Translations under genes and position numbers: made by a program
Part shown: positions 1 to 8,924 of the stretch, one piece after another
How the letters are laid out: each line of letters starts with the position of its first letter
Numbering within the stretch: the first letter of the stretch is position 1
Notes under the pieces: generated by a model
Told to the model about the DNA's origin: nothing
What the model saw: only the letters and a program-made list of their open reading frames with translations
Database searches by the model: none
Source of the DNA: an uncultured bacterium
Lineage (GTDB): Bacteria > Desulfobacterota > Desulfobaccia > Desulfobaccales > 0-14-0-80-60-11
Length of the DNA: 54,569 nt
Direction: 5' to 3'
Assembly (NCBI GenBank): GCA_937943575.1
Contig: CALEAV010000037.1
Coordinates: 1 to 54,569 of the forward strand

Positions 1-1
1 C

Positions 2-142
2 AGCCCCATTGTCTTTTCCTGGCGCCGGGAAGTGAAGCGGGTGGAGGTCAAACGGGAGAAGGTCATCGAGCTGGCGGCCCAGAAGCAGAGGCGGGAGGAA
101 AAGAAGGCCGCTCCCGGCAAGAAGAGGGGCGGCCGGAAGTAG
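2..142 (+). CDS. C-terminal end of an unknown protein (partial)
   Basis: An open frame enters from the left edge and stops at TAG 140-142, leaving 46 codons. The visible tail is very rich in Lys and Arg (it ends near KKRGGRK) and looks like a disordered basic extension. There is not enough sequence to name a family. It reads in the same direction as the purQ-like gene that follows after about 180 bases. Confidence 0.5.
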   Translation, partial: SPIVFSWRREVKRVEVKREKVIELAAQKQRREEKKAAPGKKRGGRK

Positions 143-325
143 GGAAGGGCGGCAAGCTGCCTGCCCCAGCTCCATCCCCCAGGGAGCTTACCCCTTCCCG
201 GGCCGGGACGCTTCTTTGATCATGTCCCACGGGGCTTCCTTTAATCAAAACCGATAACCTGGCGGCCAGATGATTTCAGGGCGGCACAGGTGTCCCGGGG
301 TTGCCAGCTTGCCGCTTCGTGGAGT

Positions 326-1201
326 ATGAAAGCCCAGATTACCCCTGAATCCGCAGCCCATGACCCGATAACCGCAAGCCCGGTCTCCAGGCCTCGGGCG
401 GTGGTCCTGTATGGCTACGGGCTGAACTGTGATCACGAGACCGCCTTTGCCCTGCAGCTGGCCGGGGCGGCGGCGGAGCGGCGGCATACCGGCGAGCTCC
501 TGGAGCGGCCCGAACTCCTGTGGGATTACCATCTCCTGGCCATCCCCGGGGGGTTTTCCTGGGGGGACGACCATGGGGCCGGGGTCATCCTGGCCCTGCG
601 CCTGAAGCTGGCCCTGGGCCAGGCGTTGCAGGAGTTTGTGGACGCCGGCCGTCTGGTCATCGGCATCTGCAACGGCTTTCAGGTGCTGGTGAACCTGGGG
701 CTCCTGCCGGGGCTGCCGGGCCGCCCGTTGAGCCGGGAGGTGGCCCTCCTCCCCAACGACTGTGGCAACTTCCGGGATGCCTGGGTGCACTTGGCGGCGC
801 CGCCCTCCCGCTGTGTCTTCACCCAGGGGCTTCAGCATTTCACGCTGCCCATCCGCCACGGCGAGGGGAAATTCTATGCGCCGCCGGAGATCCTGGAGGA
901 GATTGTGGCCCGGCAGCAGGTGGCCCTGGTGTATGCCACCCCGGCAGGCGAGCCGGCGGGGGGGCGCTTTCCCGACAACCCCAACGGCTCAGCCCTGGAC
1001 ATCGCCGGCATCACCGATGCTACGGGGAGGGTGCTGGGGCTCATGCCGCATCCGGAGGCCTTCATTTCCTCGTTTCAGCATCCCACCTGGACTTGGGAGA
1101 AAGAGGCCTGGCGCCGGGCCGGCCTGCCCTACCCGGAGGCGCCGGGCCCCGGCCTTACCCTGTTCCGCAACGCCCTCCGCTCGCTGGAAGGCCAGCTCTG
1201 A
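326..1201 (+). CDS. purQ: Phosphoribosylformylglycinamidine synthase glutaminase subunit (PurQ-type)
   Basis: Class I glutamine amidotransferase that would release ammonia from glutamine for the PurL-catalysed step of purine synthesis. The family-typical N-terminus carries the NCDHETAF motif, followed by the oxyanion segment PGGFSWGDD. The nucleophile is Cys115 in GICNGFQ and the His/Glu pair is H242/E244 in MPHPEAF. At 291 aa it is somewhat longer than usual because of an N-terminal extension of about 20 residues. A GTG at 290 would add 12 more residues; ATG 326 was preferred, although neither has a good ribosome site. No purL or purS is visible nearby, so the partner subunits must lie elsewhere. 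Confidence 0.85.
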   Translation: MKAQITPESAAHDPITASPVSRPRAVVLYGYGLNCDHETAFALQLAGAAAERRHTGELLERPELLWDYHLLAIPGGFSWGDDHGAGVILALRLKLALGQALQEFVDAGRLVIGICNGFQVLVNLGLLPGLPGRPLSREVALLPNDCGNFRDAWVHLAAPPSRCVFTQGLQHFTLPIRHGEGKFYAPPEILEEIVARQQVALVYATPAGEPAGGRFPDNPNGSALDIAGITDATGRVLGLMPHPEAFISSFQHPTWTWEKEAWRRAGLPYPEAPGPGLTLFRNALRSLEGQL

Positions 1202-1423
1202 TCTCCTCGGGATCTTCTTCGCCGGAGTTGCTTAAAAGAAGATTTTGGGCGCAATCACCCGGGGTGGGGGGCTTCCCTGCCTCCCTCTCTTTCCCCGATC
1301 TGACCCGGCCTCCCTCCCCAGGGTTGGAACCGGGCTGAAGAGCGCCGGAGCGAAGGATTCTCCGGCGGTCGGAAGCCGGGAAGGACGCGGCCGCCGTAAT
1401 AAAGGGCCTGCAGGCACACGACC

Positions 1424-1636
1424 GTGGCGGCGAGGGCTGCCGGAACCTCCGCATGGCCCAAGGGGTGGGCCGATGACAGCCATCCCCTGCCGAGCTTCAA
1501 GGGGCCTTTGCCCTGCCTGTATGACGGCCGCCTCCTCACCCTGGAGGACACGGTGGAGTTCTTCAATCTGGTGCAGGGGCTGAAGCTGAGCGACCAGGAA
1601 AAGAAGGACCTGGTGGCCTTCCTCAGGGCCCTGTAA
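1424..1636 (+). pseudogene. C-terminal remnant of a dihaem cytochrome c peroxidase (MauG/CcpA family)
   Basis: From about 1487 the translation reads like the last 50 residues of bacterial dihaem cytochrome c peroxidases: a YDGRLLTLEDTVEFFN segment followed by a KLSDQEKKDLVAFLRAL ending. These proteins are normally above 300 aa with two CxxCH haem sites. No CxxCH and no upstream homologous frame can be found in 1202-1423 in any frame. There is no convincing ribosome site. The piece is best read as a decayed relic that kept its 3' end, although a short expressed protein cannot be excluded. Confidence 0.55.
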
Positions 1637-1657
1637 AGTCGAGCGGCACAAGGAGGG

Positions 1658-1689
1658 AGGAGGGGCCGGGAATGATGCCCGCCCCTCCT
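1658..1689. terminator. GC-rich hairpin between the peroxidase relic and mrp
   Basis: AGGAGGGGC (1658-1666) pairs with GCCCCTCCT (1681-1689), with an inner GGG/CCC pairing. It lies between the end of a plus-strand frame and the 3' end of the minus-strand mrp gene, so it could act as a bidirectional transcription barrier. No strong T tract follows on either strand, so confidence is low. Confidence 0.35.
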
Positions 1690-1820
1690 TTGAGGTCAGG
1701 GAGGACACAGGTTCGGGCTGATGAGGGGCAGCCCTTCATGCCCACGTGGCCAGTAACCAGGGCCGGGCGGGAGGGAGGCCAGGGGCAGGGCTCCCCGCCC
1801 TCCTCCCCCATGTCAGGCGG

Positions 1821-3035
1821 TCAGGCGCCGCCGGCCTCGGGAAGGCCGGCCAGATACCGGCTCACCAGGGCTTCGGGCTCGGCCTCCGAAAGGTCGGTCA
1901 CCACCTCGATGCCCTTTTTCCTGAGAAGATCCCTGGCCTTGTCCCCCAGGGCCCGGGTGAGGAGGTGGGTCACCCCCTGCTCCTCCAGCCATAAGGGGAG
2001 GGCCCCTTCTTCAGGGGAGGGCGCCGGCCGGGTCTCCCGGGCCACGATTGTGCCCTCCTTCACCGTCAGCAGGGCGAAGTCCCGGGCCTCGGACAGGCGG
2101 GCGGCGGGGCGGCCGTCGTCTGTGGGCACGGCGAATTTCCACACTCCGGGCTCCCGGGTGAGGGGTGGTCCCGGGGGCAGGAGCTGCACCAGGAAGTTGA
2201 CCATGGGCCGGAGAGCCCGGAAGAAGGGGCTGTTGTCCTCGGTCATCTCCAGGAGCCGGCCTTCGTCTGCGGCCTCCACCATCTGCGGGTCAAAGGGCAG
2301 GGTGCCCACCAGGGGGACTTTGTAGGCCTGGGCGGTCTTTTGGCCGCCCCCCTTTTTGAAGAGGGGCACCTCCTTCCCGCAGTGTGGGCAGACGTAGCCG
2401 CTCATGTTCTCCACCAGGCCCAGGACTTCCAGGTTGACTTTCTGGCAGAAATTGAGGGACTTGCGCACGTCGGCCAGGGAGATCTCCTGGGGGGTGGTGA
2501 CGATGAGGGCCTTGGCCTCGGGGATGGTCTGGGCCACGCTCATGGGCTCATCGCCGGTGCCGGGCGGCGCGTCGATGACCAGATAATCCAGCTCCCCCCA
2601 CTGGATGTCGCTGAGAAACTGCCGGATGAGCTGGTGCTTCAGGGGGCCCCGCCAGATGACGGCGATCTCCCGGTTCTTCATCACCGCTTCGACGGAGATC
2701 ACCTTGAGGCGGTGGAAAAGCTCCGGGGGCAGCCGGAACTGGGCGTGCTGCAGGTCGAAGGCCTCCTTGAGGCCGAGCATCCGCAGCACATTGGGGCCGT
2801 GGATGTCCACGTCCATGAGGCCCACCCGGTGGCCCCGGCGGGCCAGGGCCAGGGCCAGGGCCACGGCCACGCTGCTTTTGCCCACCCCGCCCTTGCCGCT
2901 CATCACCAGGATCTTGTGGCGGATCTGGCGCAGGGTGCGGCAGAGGGCCAGGTCTTCAGCGGATTTCTGTTCCTTTCTGGCTACATCACAGGTGGCGCAA
3001 GCCTTGGCGTCACCTTCGTGGGGGCACTTTTCCAT
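1821..3035 (-). CDS. Mrp/NBP35-family Fe-S cluster carrier ATPase with C-terminal NifX/NafY-like domain
   Basis: P-loop ATPase of the Mrp/ApbC/NBP35 group, which binds and transfers 4Fe-4S clusters in the cytoplasm. The deviant Walker A GKGGVGKS is at residues 47-54, DVDIHGPN near 75-82, and the cluster-binding CxxC is C216/C219. Two additions are visible. An N-terminal cysteine group (C4, C13, C16) recalls eukaryotic Nbp35. A tail from about residue 298 resembles the dinitrogenase Fe-Mo cofactor-binding (NifX/NafY) fold. ATG 3035 has AAAGGAGAG about 12 bases upstream and gives 404 aa; an in-frame upstream extension to 3122 lacks family similarity. It is transcribed alone. Confidence 0.88.
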   Translation of the reverse strand: MEKCPHEGDAKACATCDVARKEQKSAEDLALCRTLRQIRHKILVMSGKGGVGKSSVAVALALALARRGHRVGLMDVDIHGPNVLRMLGLKEAFDLQHAQFRLPPELFHRLKVISVEAVMKNREIAVIWRGPLKHQLIRQFLSDIQWGELDYLVIDAPPGTGDEPMSVAQTIPEAKALIVTTPQEISLADVRKSLNFCQKVNLEVLGLVENMSGYVCPHCGKEVPLFKKGGGQKTAQAYKVPLVGTLPFDPQMVEAADEGRLLEMTEDNSPFFRALRPMVNFLVQLLPPGPPLTREPGVWKFAVPTDDGRPAARLSEARDFALLTVKEGTIVARETRPAPSPEEGALPLWLEEQGVTHLLTRALGDKARDLLRKKGIEVVTDLSEAEPEALVSRYLAGLPEAGGA

Positions 3036-3275
3036 CGCCGGATCACTCTCCTTTGCTCTCCTGCGCTGATGGGGGTACTGTATCCCAAGCTCTCGGAAAA
3101 GCCAAGATTTCCCTCGGCGCACTTCACCTTATTATGCACTAAGGATAATAAGAATGGTCGGACACCCCTGGCGGGGGTGGGAGAGGGACCGCGCCGCCCC
3201 GTCTTTTTCCTGGCCCGGGGCGGGGAGGGGGGCAGGCGGAGGGGGGAATTCCCTGATCCCCCCAGAGGAAGCGGC

Positions 3276-3992
3276 TCAGCCGCCCAGGTAGGCGGCCTGG
3301 ACCCGGGGGTGGTTTCTCAGGGCGGCGGCGGGGCCCTCGAGAGTGATCTCCCCGATCTCCAAAATATAAGCCCGGTGGGCGATCTCCAGGGCCAGTCGGG
3401 CGTTCTGCTCCACCAGGAGGAGGGTGGCGCCCGCCAGATTGAGGCGCAAAAGCACCCGGAAGATCTCCCGCACCAGCAGGGGGGCCAGCCCCATGGAGGG
3501 TTCATCCAGCAGCAGGAGGCGGGCCCGGCTCATGAGGGCCCGGCCCACGGCCAGCATCTGCTGCTCCCCGCCGGAGAGCGTCCCCCCCAGCTGGTGGCGG
3601 CGCTCCGCCAGTCGGGGGAAGAGCTGGAAGACCCGGTCCACGTCCGCGTCGATCTCTGCATCCCGCCTTGCGTAAGCGGCGAGACGGAGGTTCTCCCACA
3701 CCGTCAGGGTGCCGAAGATGCCGCGGCCTTCAGGCACCAGGGCCAGGCCCCGCTGGGTGCGGAGGTGGGCGGGCAGGGCCAGGAGGTCCTCCCCGGCGAA
3801 GAGCACCCGCCCCCGGGCCGCGGGCTGCAGGCCCGCCAGGGTGCGCAGGATGGAGGATTTGCCGGCGCCGTTGGCGCCGATGAGGGTGACGATCTCCCCC
3901 TCGGCGATGGCAAAGGACACCCCCCTCACCGCCTGGATGCGGTCATAGGCAATCCACAGGTCCTCCACGGAGAGCAGCACCGGGCGGGTCAT
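3276..3992 (-). CDS. livF: Branched-chain amino acid ABC transporter ATP-binding protein LivF
   Basis: ATPase of a high-affinity hydrophobic amino acid (HAAT/Liv) importer on the cytoplasmic face of the inner membrane. It has Walker A GANGAGKS, signature LSGGEQQ and Walker B LLLLDEPSMGLAP, the last being a typical LivF form. ATG 3992 gives 238 aa, the usual LivF length, and has AGGGAGA upstream. It is the last gene of livM-livG-livF. The binding protein and LivH permease of the same system type lie at 22116-24293 on the other strand. Confidence 0.93.
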   Translation of the reverse strand: MTRPVLLSVEDLWIAYDRIQAVRGVSFAIAEGEIVTLIGANGAGKSSILRTLAGLQPAARGRVLFAGEDLLALPAHLRTQRGLALVPEGRGIFGTLTVWENLRLAAYARRDAEIDADVDRVFQLFPRLAERRHQLGGTLSGGEQQMLAVGRALMSRARLLLLDEPSMGLAPLLVREIFRVLLRLNLAGATLLLVEQNARLALEIAHRAYILEIGEITLEGPAAALRNHPRVQAAYLGG

Positions 3993-4053
3993 GGGTCTCT
4001 CCCTGGGAGGCGGCGGGGGCGGGGTTCTGCCGCTTGCCAAAGGAAAGGGCGCC

Positions 4054-4851
<798 letters not shown>

Positions 4852-4857
4852 CAATGC

Positions 4858-5835
4858 TCAGCCCCTCTGGGCAGCCTGGAACCCTTCCGGGGGGAGGTCG
4901 TCTGCCTCCCTGAGCCAGCGGGGGTCCCGAAAACCCATGAGGCCCTGGGGCCTGAAGATCATGAGCAGGACCAGCAGCAGGGGCCCCACCACCCAGCGCC
5001 ACAGTCCCAGGGGCCGCAACACCTCCAGAAGCACGGTAAAGAGAGTGGCACCCAAAAGGGAACCCAGGAGCGACCCCACCCCCCCCAGGTAGACCATGAC
5101 CAGCATGTCCGTGGACTTGAGGATGGAGAAACTGCGGGGGTTGATGAACTGCAGGACGTGGGCGTAGAGCCCGCCCGCCACGCCGGCCAGGAAGGCGGAG
5201 ACGAGGAAGGCATAGAGCTTCACCCGGCGGGTGTCCACCGAGGTCAGGGCGGCGGCCACCTCGTCCTCCCGGATGGCCACCACCCCCCGGCCGACGTTGG
5301 AATAGACCAGATTGCGGCACAGGACCAGGGTGAGGAGGACGAAGGCCGCCACCCAGGGGAGGGTGGTGAGGCGGGGCATGCCGAGAAACCCCCGGGGGCC
5401 ACCCAGGACTTCCAGGTTCTCCAGGGCGCTTTTGACGATCATGTTGAAGGCCAGGGTCACGATGGCCAGGTAGTCCCCCCGGGTGCGGAAGGAGGGGAAG
5501 GCCACCACCAGGCCGGAGAGGGCCGCCGCGGCCCCCCCCGCCAGGAGCACCGCCGGGAAGAGCCAGGGCGCCAGGGAGGCCGGCACCACCCACACCGTGA
5601 GCACTGAGGCGGCATACGCCCCCACGGCCATGAAACCGGCGTGCCCCACGGAGAATTCCCCCATGTAGCCGTTGACCAGGTTCAGGGAGAGGGTGAGGAT
5701 CATGTTGATCCCCACATACATGCAGACCAGGACCACATAAGGGTTGAGGAGCCCCGAGGCGGGGAGAGCCCAGGCCAGGGCCAACAGTCCCGCCGGCAGG
5801 ATGAGGCGCCTCAGGAAGGGGTGGGCGTGGGACAT
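4858..5835 (-). CDS. livM: Branched-chain amino acid ABC transporter permease LivM
   Basis: Inner-membrane permease of the Liv importer, 325 aa, with about ten hydrophobic segments. It carries the family pattern NLVNGYMGEFSVGHAGFMAV near the N-terminus and the GGVGSLLGSLLGA loop near the C-terminus that contacts the ATPases. It leads the livMGF unit and has a sigma-70-like promoter immediately upstream. Its normal dimer partner LivH is not adjacent; a LivH gene is at 23382-24293. Confidence 0.94.
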   Translation of the reverse strand: MSHAHPFLRRLILPAGLLALAWALPASGLLNPYVVLVCMYVGINMILTLSLNLVNGYMGEFSVGHAGFMAVGAYAASVLTVWVVPASLAPWLFPAVLLAGGAAAALSGLVVAFPSFRTRGDYLAIVTLAFNMIVKSALENLEVLGGPRGFLGMPRLTTLPWVAAFVLLTLVLCRNLVYSNVGRGVVAIREDEVAAALTSVDTRRVKLYAFLVSAFLAGVAGGLYAHVLQFINPRSFSILKSTDMLVMVYLGGVGSLLGSLLGATLFTVLLEVLRPLGLWRWVVGPLLLVLLMIFRPQGLMGFRDPRWLREADDLPPEGFQAAQRG

Positions 5836-5862
5836 AACTCAGCGTCCGGGCGTAAGTTTCAG

Positions 5863-5891
5863 ACTATAGCATAAACGCTGAGCCCTGGCAG
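5863..5891 (-). promoter_or_regulatory. Sigma-70-like promoter for livMGF
   Basis: On the minus strand CTGCCA (5886-5891) and TATAGT (5863-5868) are separated by exactly 17 bases, about 28 bases before the livM start. The -10 matches consensus at 5 of 6 positions and the -35 at 4 of 6. Confidence 0.55.
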
Positions 5892-6264
5892 GGGAAAATG
5901 TCCGGTCCGGCCCGGAGAGACGGCTGTCCTGTCCGGATTTCACAGAAAAACAGGCGGGCAGGTGAAAAGTCTCCCCCTTCGTCCGGCAGACCCTCTTCCC
6001 CCTTGGAAAAGGGAGGGGTTTGGGCTGGTTACCTGAGGCGGGGGGCCCGGGGAAGGGGGCCGCCCGGGGAGACCGGAGGCTCTTTCCCCCTCTGGCGCTT
6101 CCGAAGGGTGCCGCAGAGGCGCCCGGCGTGCCCATGCCGCCTCGGGCGGGAGAGGCTGGCAGGGGAGGCGGGCTCAGGCATGCCGGCCCGCCCGCCACGA
6201 CCCGCCCCCCTCAGGAAAACCAGCCCTGAGGCAGAGGCCTGAGGGCAAGGGGGCTGCCCTGGCA
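5892..6264. other. Intergenic region upstream of livMGF
   Basis: No credible gene. The sequence is GC-rich, with several CCTCAGG/CCTGAGG inverted copies between 6208 and 6245. These could fold just downstream of the small minus-strand gene that ends at 6265 and may serve as its transcription end, but there is no proper T tract. Confidence 0.4.
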
Positions 6265-6522
6265 TTACTGCCTGAGTTCCTGGAAGAGGCGGGGGGGGTA
6301 TTCGTTTGCCAGGCGGGCCACCACCTCATAATGCAGGTCCCAGGCCTCGTCTTTGGTGTGGGTTTCCTTGGCCACCGCCGGCCGGGAGAGGCTCTTGGGA
6401 AAATAGAAAAAGGTGGCCTCAAAGACCGCCGTTTCATACACCCCCTCGGCCTTCTTGATGGTGGAGACCACATAGCGCTGCCGGGTGACGGCGTTGCGCA
6501 CCTTGTTGAACAGGCCCTTCAC
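6265..6522 (-). CDS. Uncharacterised 85-aa protein downstream of the carboxypeptidase
   Basis: A GTG start at 6522 lies 4 bases after the stop of the dacA-like gene, with AAAGGGGGAT 11 bases upstream. Together these suggest translational coupling. The translation opens with KGLFNKVRNAV and continues through YVVSTIKKAEGVYETAVFEA. It is soluble-looking, with no signal peptide, membrane segment or cysteine. No family was recognised. The longer frame up to 6660 runs inside the carboxypeptidase tail and is unlikely to be used. Confidence 0.6.
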   Translation of the reverse strand: MKGLFNKVRNAVTRQRYVVSTIKKAEGVYETAVFEATFFYFPKSLSRPAVAKETHTKDEAWDLHYEVVARLANEYPPRLFQELRQ

Positions 6523-6526
6523 GCCT

Positions 6527-7558
6527 TTATGATCCCCCTTTGTAGCGGGAGGGTTTCTTTTTCCGGGTCTGGCTGATCTTTTTCCCGCCGCTGCCGGTGA
6601 CCGAGGCGGCCACCACTTTGGCTTTCGCCCCCTTTTTGCTGCGCACCCCGGCCTGGGCATACCGGCCGGTGTGCTTTTTGGCGAACCACAGGCGCTCTTC
6701 CAGGGGCTCCATTTTGGCGATGGGGGCGCCGCTCAGCTCAAAGCCCTTTTCGATGAGGGTGCGCATGTCGGCCCACTTCTGGGAGCTCCCCAACATGGCA
6801 ATGATGATTTCCTGATCGCCGTTTTTGAAGCGGCCCACGTAGGTGTGCCGGGAGGCCCGGGTGAAGCCTGTCTTGCCGCCCTGCGCCAGAGGGGTGGTGA
6901 AGAGGAAGCGGTCGTGATTGCGGAGTTCCCGGTCGCCGGGGATGGTGTAATACTTGGTGGCCATGATCTCCGCCAGCACCGGGTGCTGGATGGCCCGGCG
7001 GAAGAGGAGGGCCAGATCCTCGGCGGTGGAGTACTGCCCTTCGGCCGGCAGGCCGTTGGCGGTGGCCAGCCGGGTGCGGTAGGCCCCCCAGGCCCGCATC
7101 TGGCGGGTGGCTTCGGCGGCAAAGGCCTCCTCGCTGCCGCTGATCTTTTCTGCCAGGGCCCGGGCGCCGTCGTTGGCCGAGGACAACAGGAGGGCATACA
7201 GCAGGTCCCGGACGGTGAGGGTTTCGCCGGGCTGCAGGTTGATCTTGGAGGCCGGGGCGGCGGCGGCGTAGGGGCTCACCGTCACCTTGTCGTCCAGGTG
7301 GAGCCGCTCCACCACCATCAGGGCGGTCATGACCTTCAGGGTGCTGGCCGGGGGCAGCATGAGGTGGGGATTGAGGGCCAGCAGGGTGCGGCCGCTCTTG
7401 GCGTCCATGATGACAAAGGCCTTGGCGGTCACCAGGCCATCGTCGTCCCCGACCGCCTGCACCCCCGGGGCCCCCAGGAGAACGGTCACCACCGCCGCCA
7501 GCAGGATGGCCCTCCCCCCGGAAAAAATCCCACGCCGTGGTCTGTTGGTGCTGGTCAT
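6527..7558 (-). CDS. D-alanyl-D-alanine carboxypeptidase family protein (peptidase S11, PBP5-like)
   Basis: Periplasmic serine peptidase that trims the terminal D-Ala of peptidoglycan stem peptides. A signal peptide spans about residues 16-35. The catalytic motifs are SxxK at S72/K75 (ASTLK), SxN at S127-N129 and KTG at 229-231. At 343 aa it lacks most of the usual PBP5 C-terminal beta domain. Instead it ends in a strongly basic Lys/Arg/Ser-rich tail of about 50 residues, which may bind wall polymer or membrane. ATG 7558 follows a G-rich ribosome site. The open frame continues upstream to 7975 but overlaps the thioredoxin gene and has no family similarity. Confidence 0.88.
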   Translation of the reverse strand: MTSTNRPRRGIFSGGRAILLAAVVTVLLGAPGVQAVGDDDGLVTAKAFVIMDAKSGRTLLALNPHLMLPPASTLKVMTALMVVERLHLDDKVTVSPYAAAAPASKINLQPGETLTVRDLLYALLLSSANDGARALAEKISGSEEAFAAEATRQMRAWGAYRTRLATANGLPAEGQYSTAEDLALLFRRAIQHPVLAEIMATKYYTIPGDRELRNHDRFLFTTPLAQGGKTGFTRASRHTYVGRFKNGDQEIIIAMLGSSQKWADMRTLIEKGFELSGAPIAKMEPLEERLWFAKKHTGRYAQAGVRSKKGAKAKVVAASVTGSGGKKISQTRKKKPSRYKGGS

Positions 7559-7740
7559 CTTTCCCCCCCCCAATGCATCACAACCGGCGGGCACTCCGCC
7601 ACCCCCGCGGTCGCCCGGAGGCCTCGGCCCAAGCGGGCCGGACTGCATGGCTGATGGCCCATAAGCCCGCCCTTCCGGAGGGCGGCACCCCCCCGCGGCC
7701 TTCCCCCCTTCGGAGCCGCAGCCGGGCAGAGCGGGTGCGG

Positions 7741-8082
7741 TCAGGCGACCTTGTTCAGCTCCGCCAGATATTCTTCGGGGGTGTGAAACCCGACGAGGCG
7801 GGCCATTTCCTTGCCGGTGCTGTCCACAATCAGGGTGGTGGGGGCCCCCCGGACGCCGAATTTCTGCACCAGATCCATATGGTGGCGGCCTTCCAGGCGC
7901 ACCGGCACAAAGCGATCGTTCAAGGCGGCGGCTACCCGGGCATCGGTGTGGGTTTCCTCGGCCAGCCGCCGGCAATGGGGGCAGCCCTCCAGGTAGAATT
8001 CCACCACCAGGGGCCGCCCGGACTCCTTGGCCTCCCCCAAAGCCGCCTCGTAATCGGCCCGCCAGGCCACAGCGCTGCTCAT
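7741..8082 (-). CDS. Thioredoxin-fold protein with CPHC active site
   Basis: A 113-aa cytoplasmic thioredoxin-like protein without a signal peptide. The redox pair is C34-P-H-C37, the dithiol sequence typical of DsbA and some thioredoxin_7-type proteins rather than the CGPC of classical thioredoxin. The cis-Pro segment GVRGAPTTLIVDS is intact. It probably reduces or isomerises protein disulfides. The HAD gene at 8139 lies 56 bases upstream on the same strand and may be cotranscribed. Confidence 0.85.
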   Translation of the reverse strand: MSSAVAWRADYEAALGEAKESGRPLVVEFYLEGCPHCRRLAEETHTDARVAAALNDRFVPVRLEGRHHMDLVQKFGVRGAPTTLIVDSTGKEMARLVGFHTPEEYLAELNKVA

Positions 8083-8138
8083 GCTCTCTCCTTTCAGGCG
8101 GAGCCGTCTCGTTGATGGGAGGGCCGCCTGCGATGTGT

Positions 8139-8849
8139 TCAGGTATTATACCGGTTCTGCAAAAAGGAGGGAAGCTCCCGGAGGTCGGAAAGGACGGGGA
8201 CCGGCACGTCGGCGGGCAGAGTGCCCCGGTCCACCAGCACCACCGGCATCCCCAGACTCAGGGGGCCGGGGACGTCATTGTCCAGGTCGTTGCCGACATA
8301 CAGCGCCTGGAAGGGCTTCAGCCACAGGGCTTTCAGGGCGTGGGCGTAAATCTGCGGGCTGGGTTTGCGGACGAAGTAGCGGGAGGACAGGATGATGGTG
8401 TCAAAGAAATCGCCGATCTTCAAAAAATGAATCTCCGGCTCGCTGAAGACCCACTGGGCGTCGGTGACCAAGCCGAGGCGATAGGTCCGCCTCAGCTCCA
8501 CCAGGGTCGGCCGGGCATCGGGAAAGAGGCGGAAGCGCTTGCGGCTGAGGGAGCGGAAAAGCCGGGCCACGGCCAGGGTCAGGCTGCGCTCCGGCTGCTT
8601 CCCCAGCCCCTCCAGGAGGATGGCCTCGAAGACGAGATAGACGTCGATGTCGCCATAAGGGCTGGGGCGCTCCCGAAGCTGCGCGGCGGCATAATGTTGA
8701 TATTTGTTCGCCAGCTCCTCGGGGGCCAGGCGGATGCCGTAGTAGCCCAGGAATTTGCTCAGCTCCAGATACAGTCCCGGGTCCCCTTCATCGGTGAAGA
8801 TGTCCACCAGGGTCCCGTAGAGGTCGAAGAGAACCGCCTCCAGCGGCAT
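8139..8849 (-). CDS. HAD-superfamily hydrolase (haloacid-dehalogenase-like)
   Basis: 236 aa. Nucleophile Asp9 sits in FDLYGTLVD, motif II is the Thr in GLVTDAQ, the motif III Lys is in RKPSPQIY, and the acidic motif IV is GNDLDNDVPG. The residue two after the nucleophile is Tyr rather than Asp, as in L-2-haloacid dehalogenases (DxYGT), whereas most HAD phosphatases have Asp there. The helical cap between residues 15 and 95 fits subclass I. The substrate cannot be inferred; a phosphatase role remains possible. Confidence 0.85.
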   Translation of the reverse strand: MPLEAVLFDLYGTLVDIFTDEGDPGLYLELSKFLGYYGIRLAPEELANKYQHYAAAQLRERPSPYGDIDVYLVFEAILLEGLGKQPERSLTLAVARLFRSLSRKRFRLFPDARPTLVELRRTYRLGLVTDAQWVFSEPEIHFLKIGDFFDTIILSSRYFVRKPSPQIYAHALKALWLKPFQALYVGNDLDNDVPGPLSLGMPVVLVDRGTLPADVPVPVLSDLRELPSFLQNRYNT

Positions 8850-8876
8850 GATAGCCTCCCGCGCTCCCCCTTTATC

Positions 8877-8905
8877 TTGGTTATCGGCTCTTCCTTTAGT
8901 ATAAA
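8877..8905 (+). promoter_or_regulatory. Sigma-70-like promoter for the GT21 gene
   Basis: TTGGTT (8877-8882), a 17-base spacer and TATAAA (8900-8905) precede the glycosyltransferase start at 8925. The spacing leaves a very short leader. The divergent HAD gene starts at 8849. Confidence 0.5.
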
Positions 8906-8924
8906 TTAAGCGGGATTCCCGGCG

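Noticed and set aside
7559-7975. N-terminal extension of the carboxypeptidase up to 7975
   Set aside because: It overlaps the thioredoxin gene out of frame, and a proper signal peptide begins at ATG 7558.
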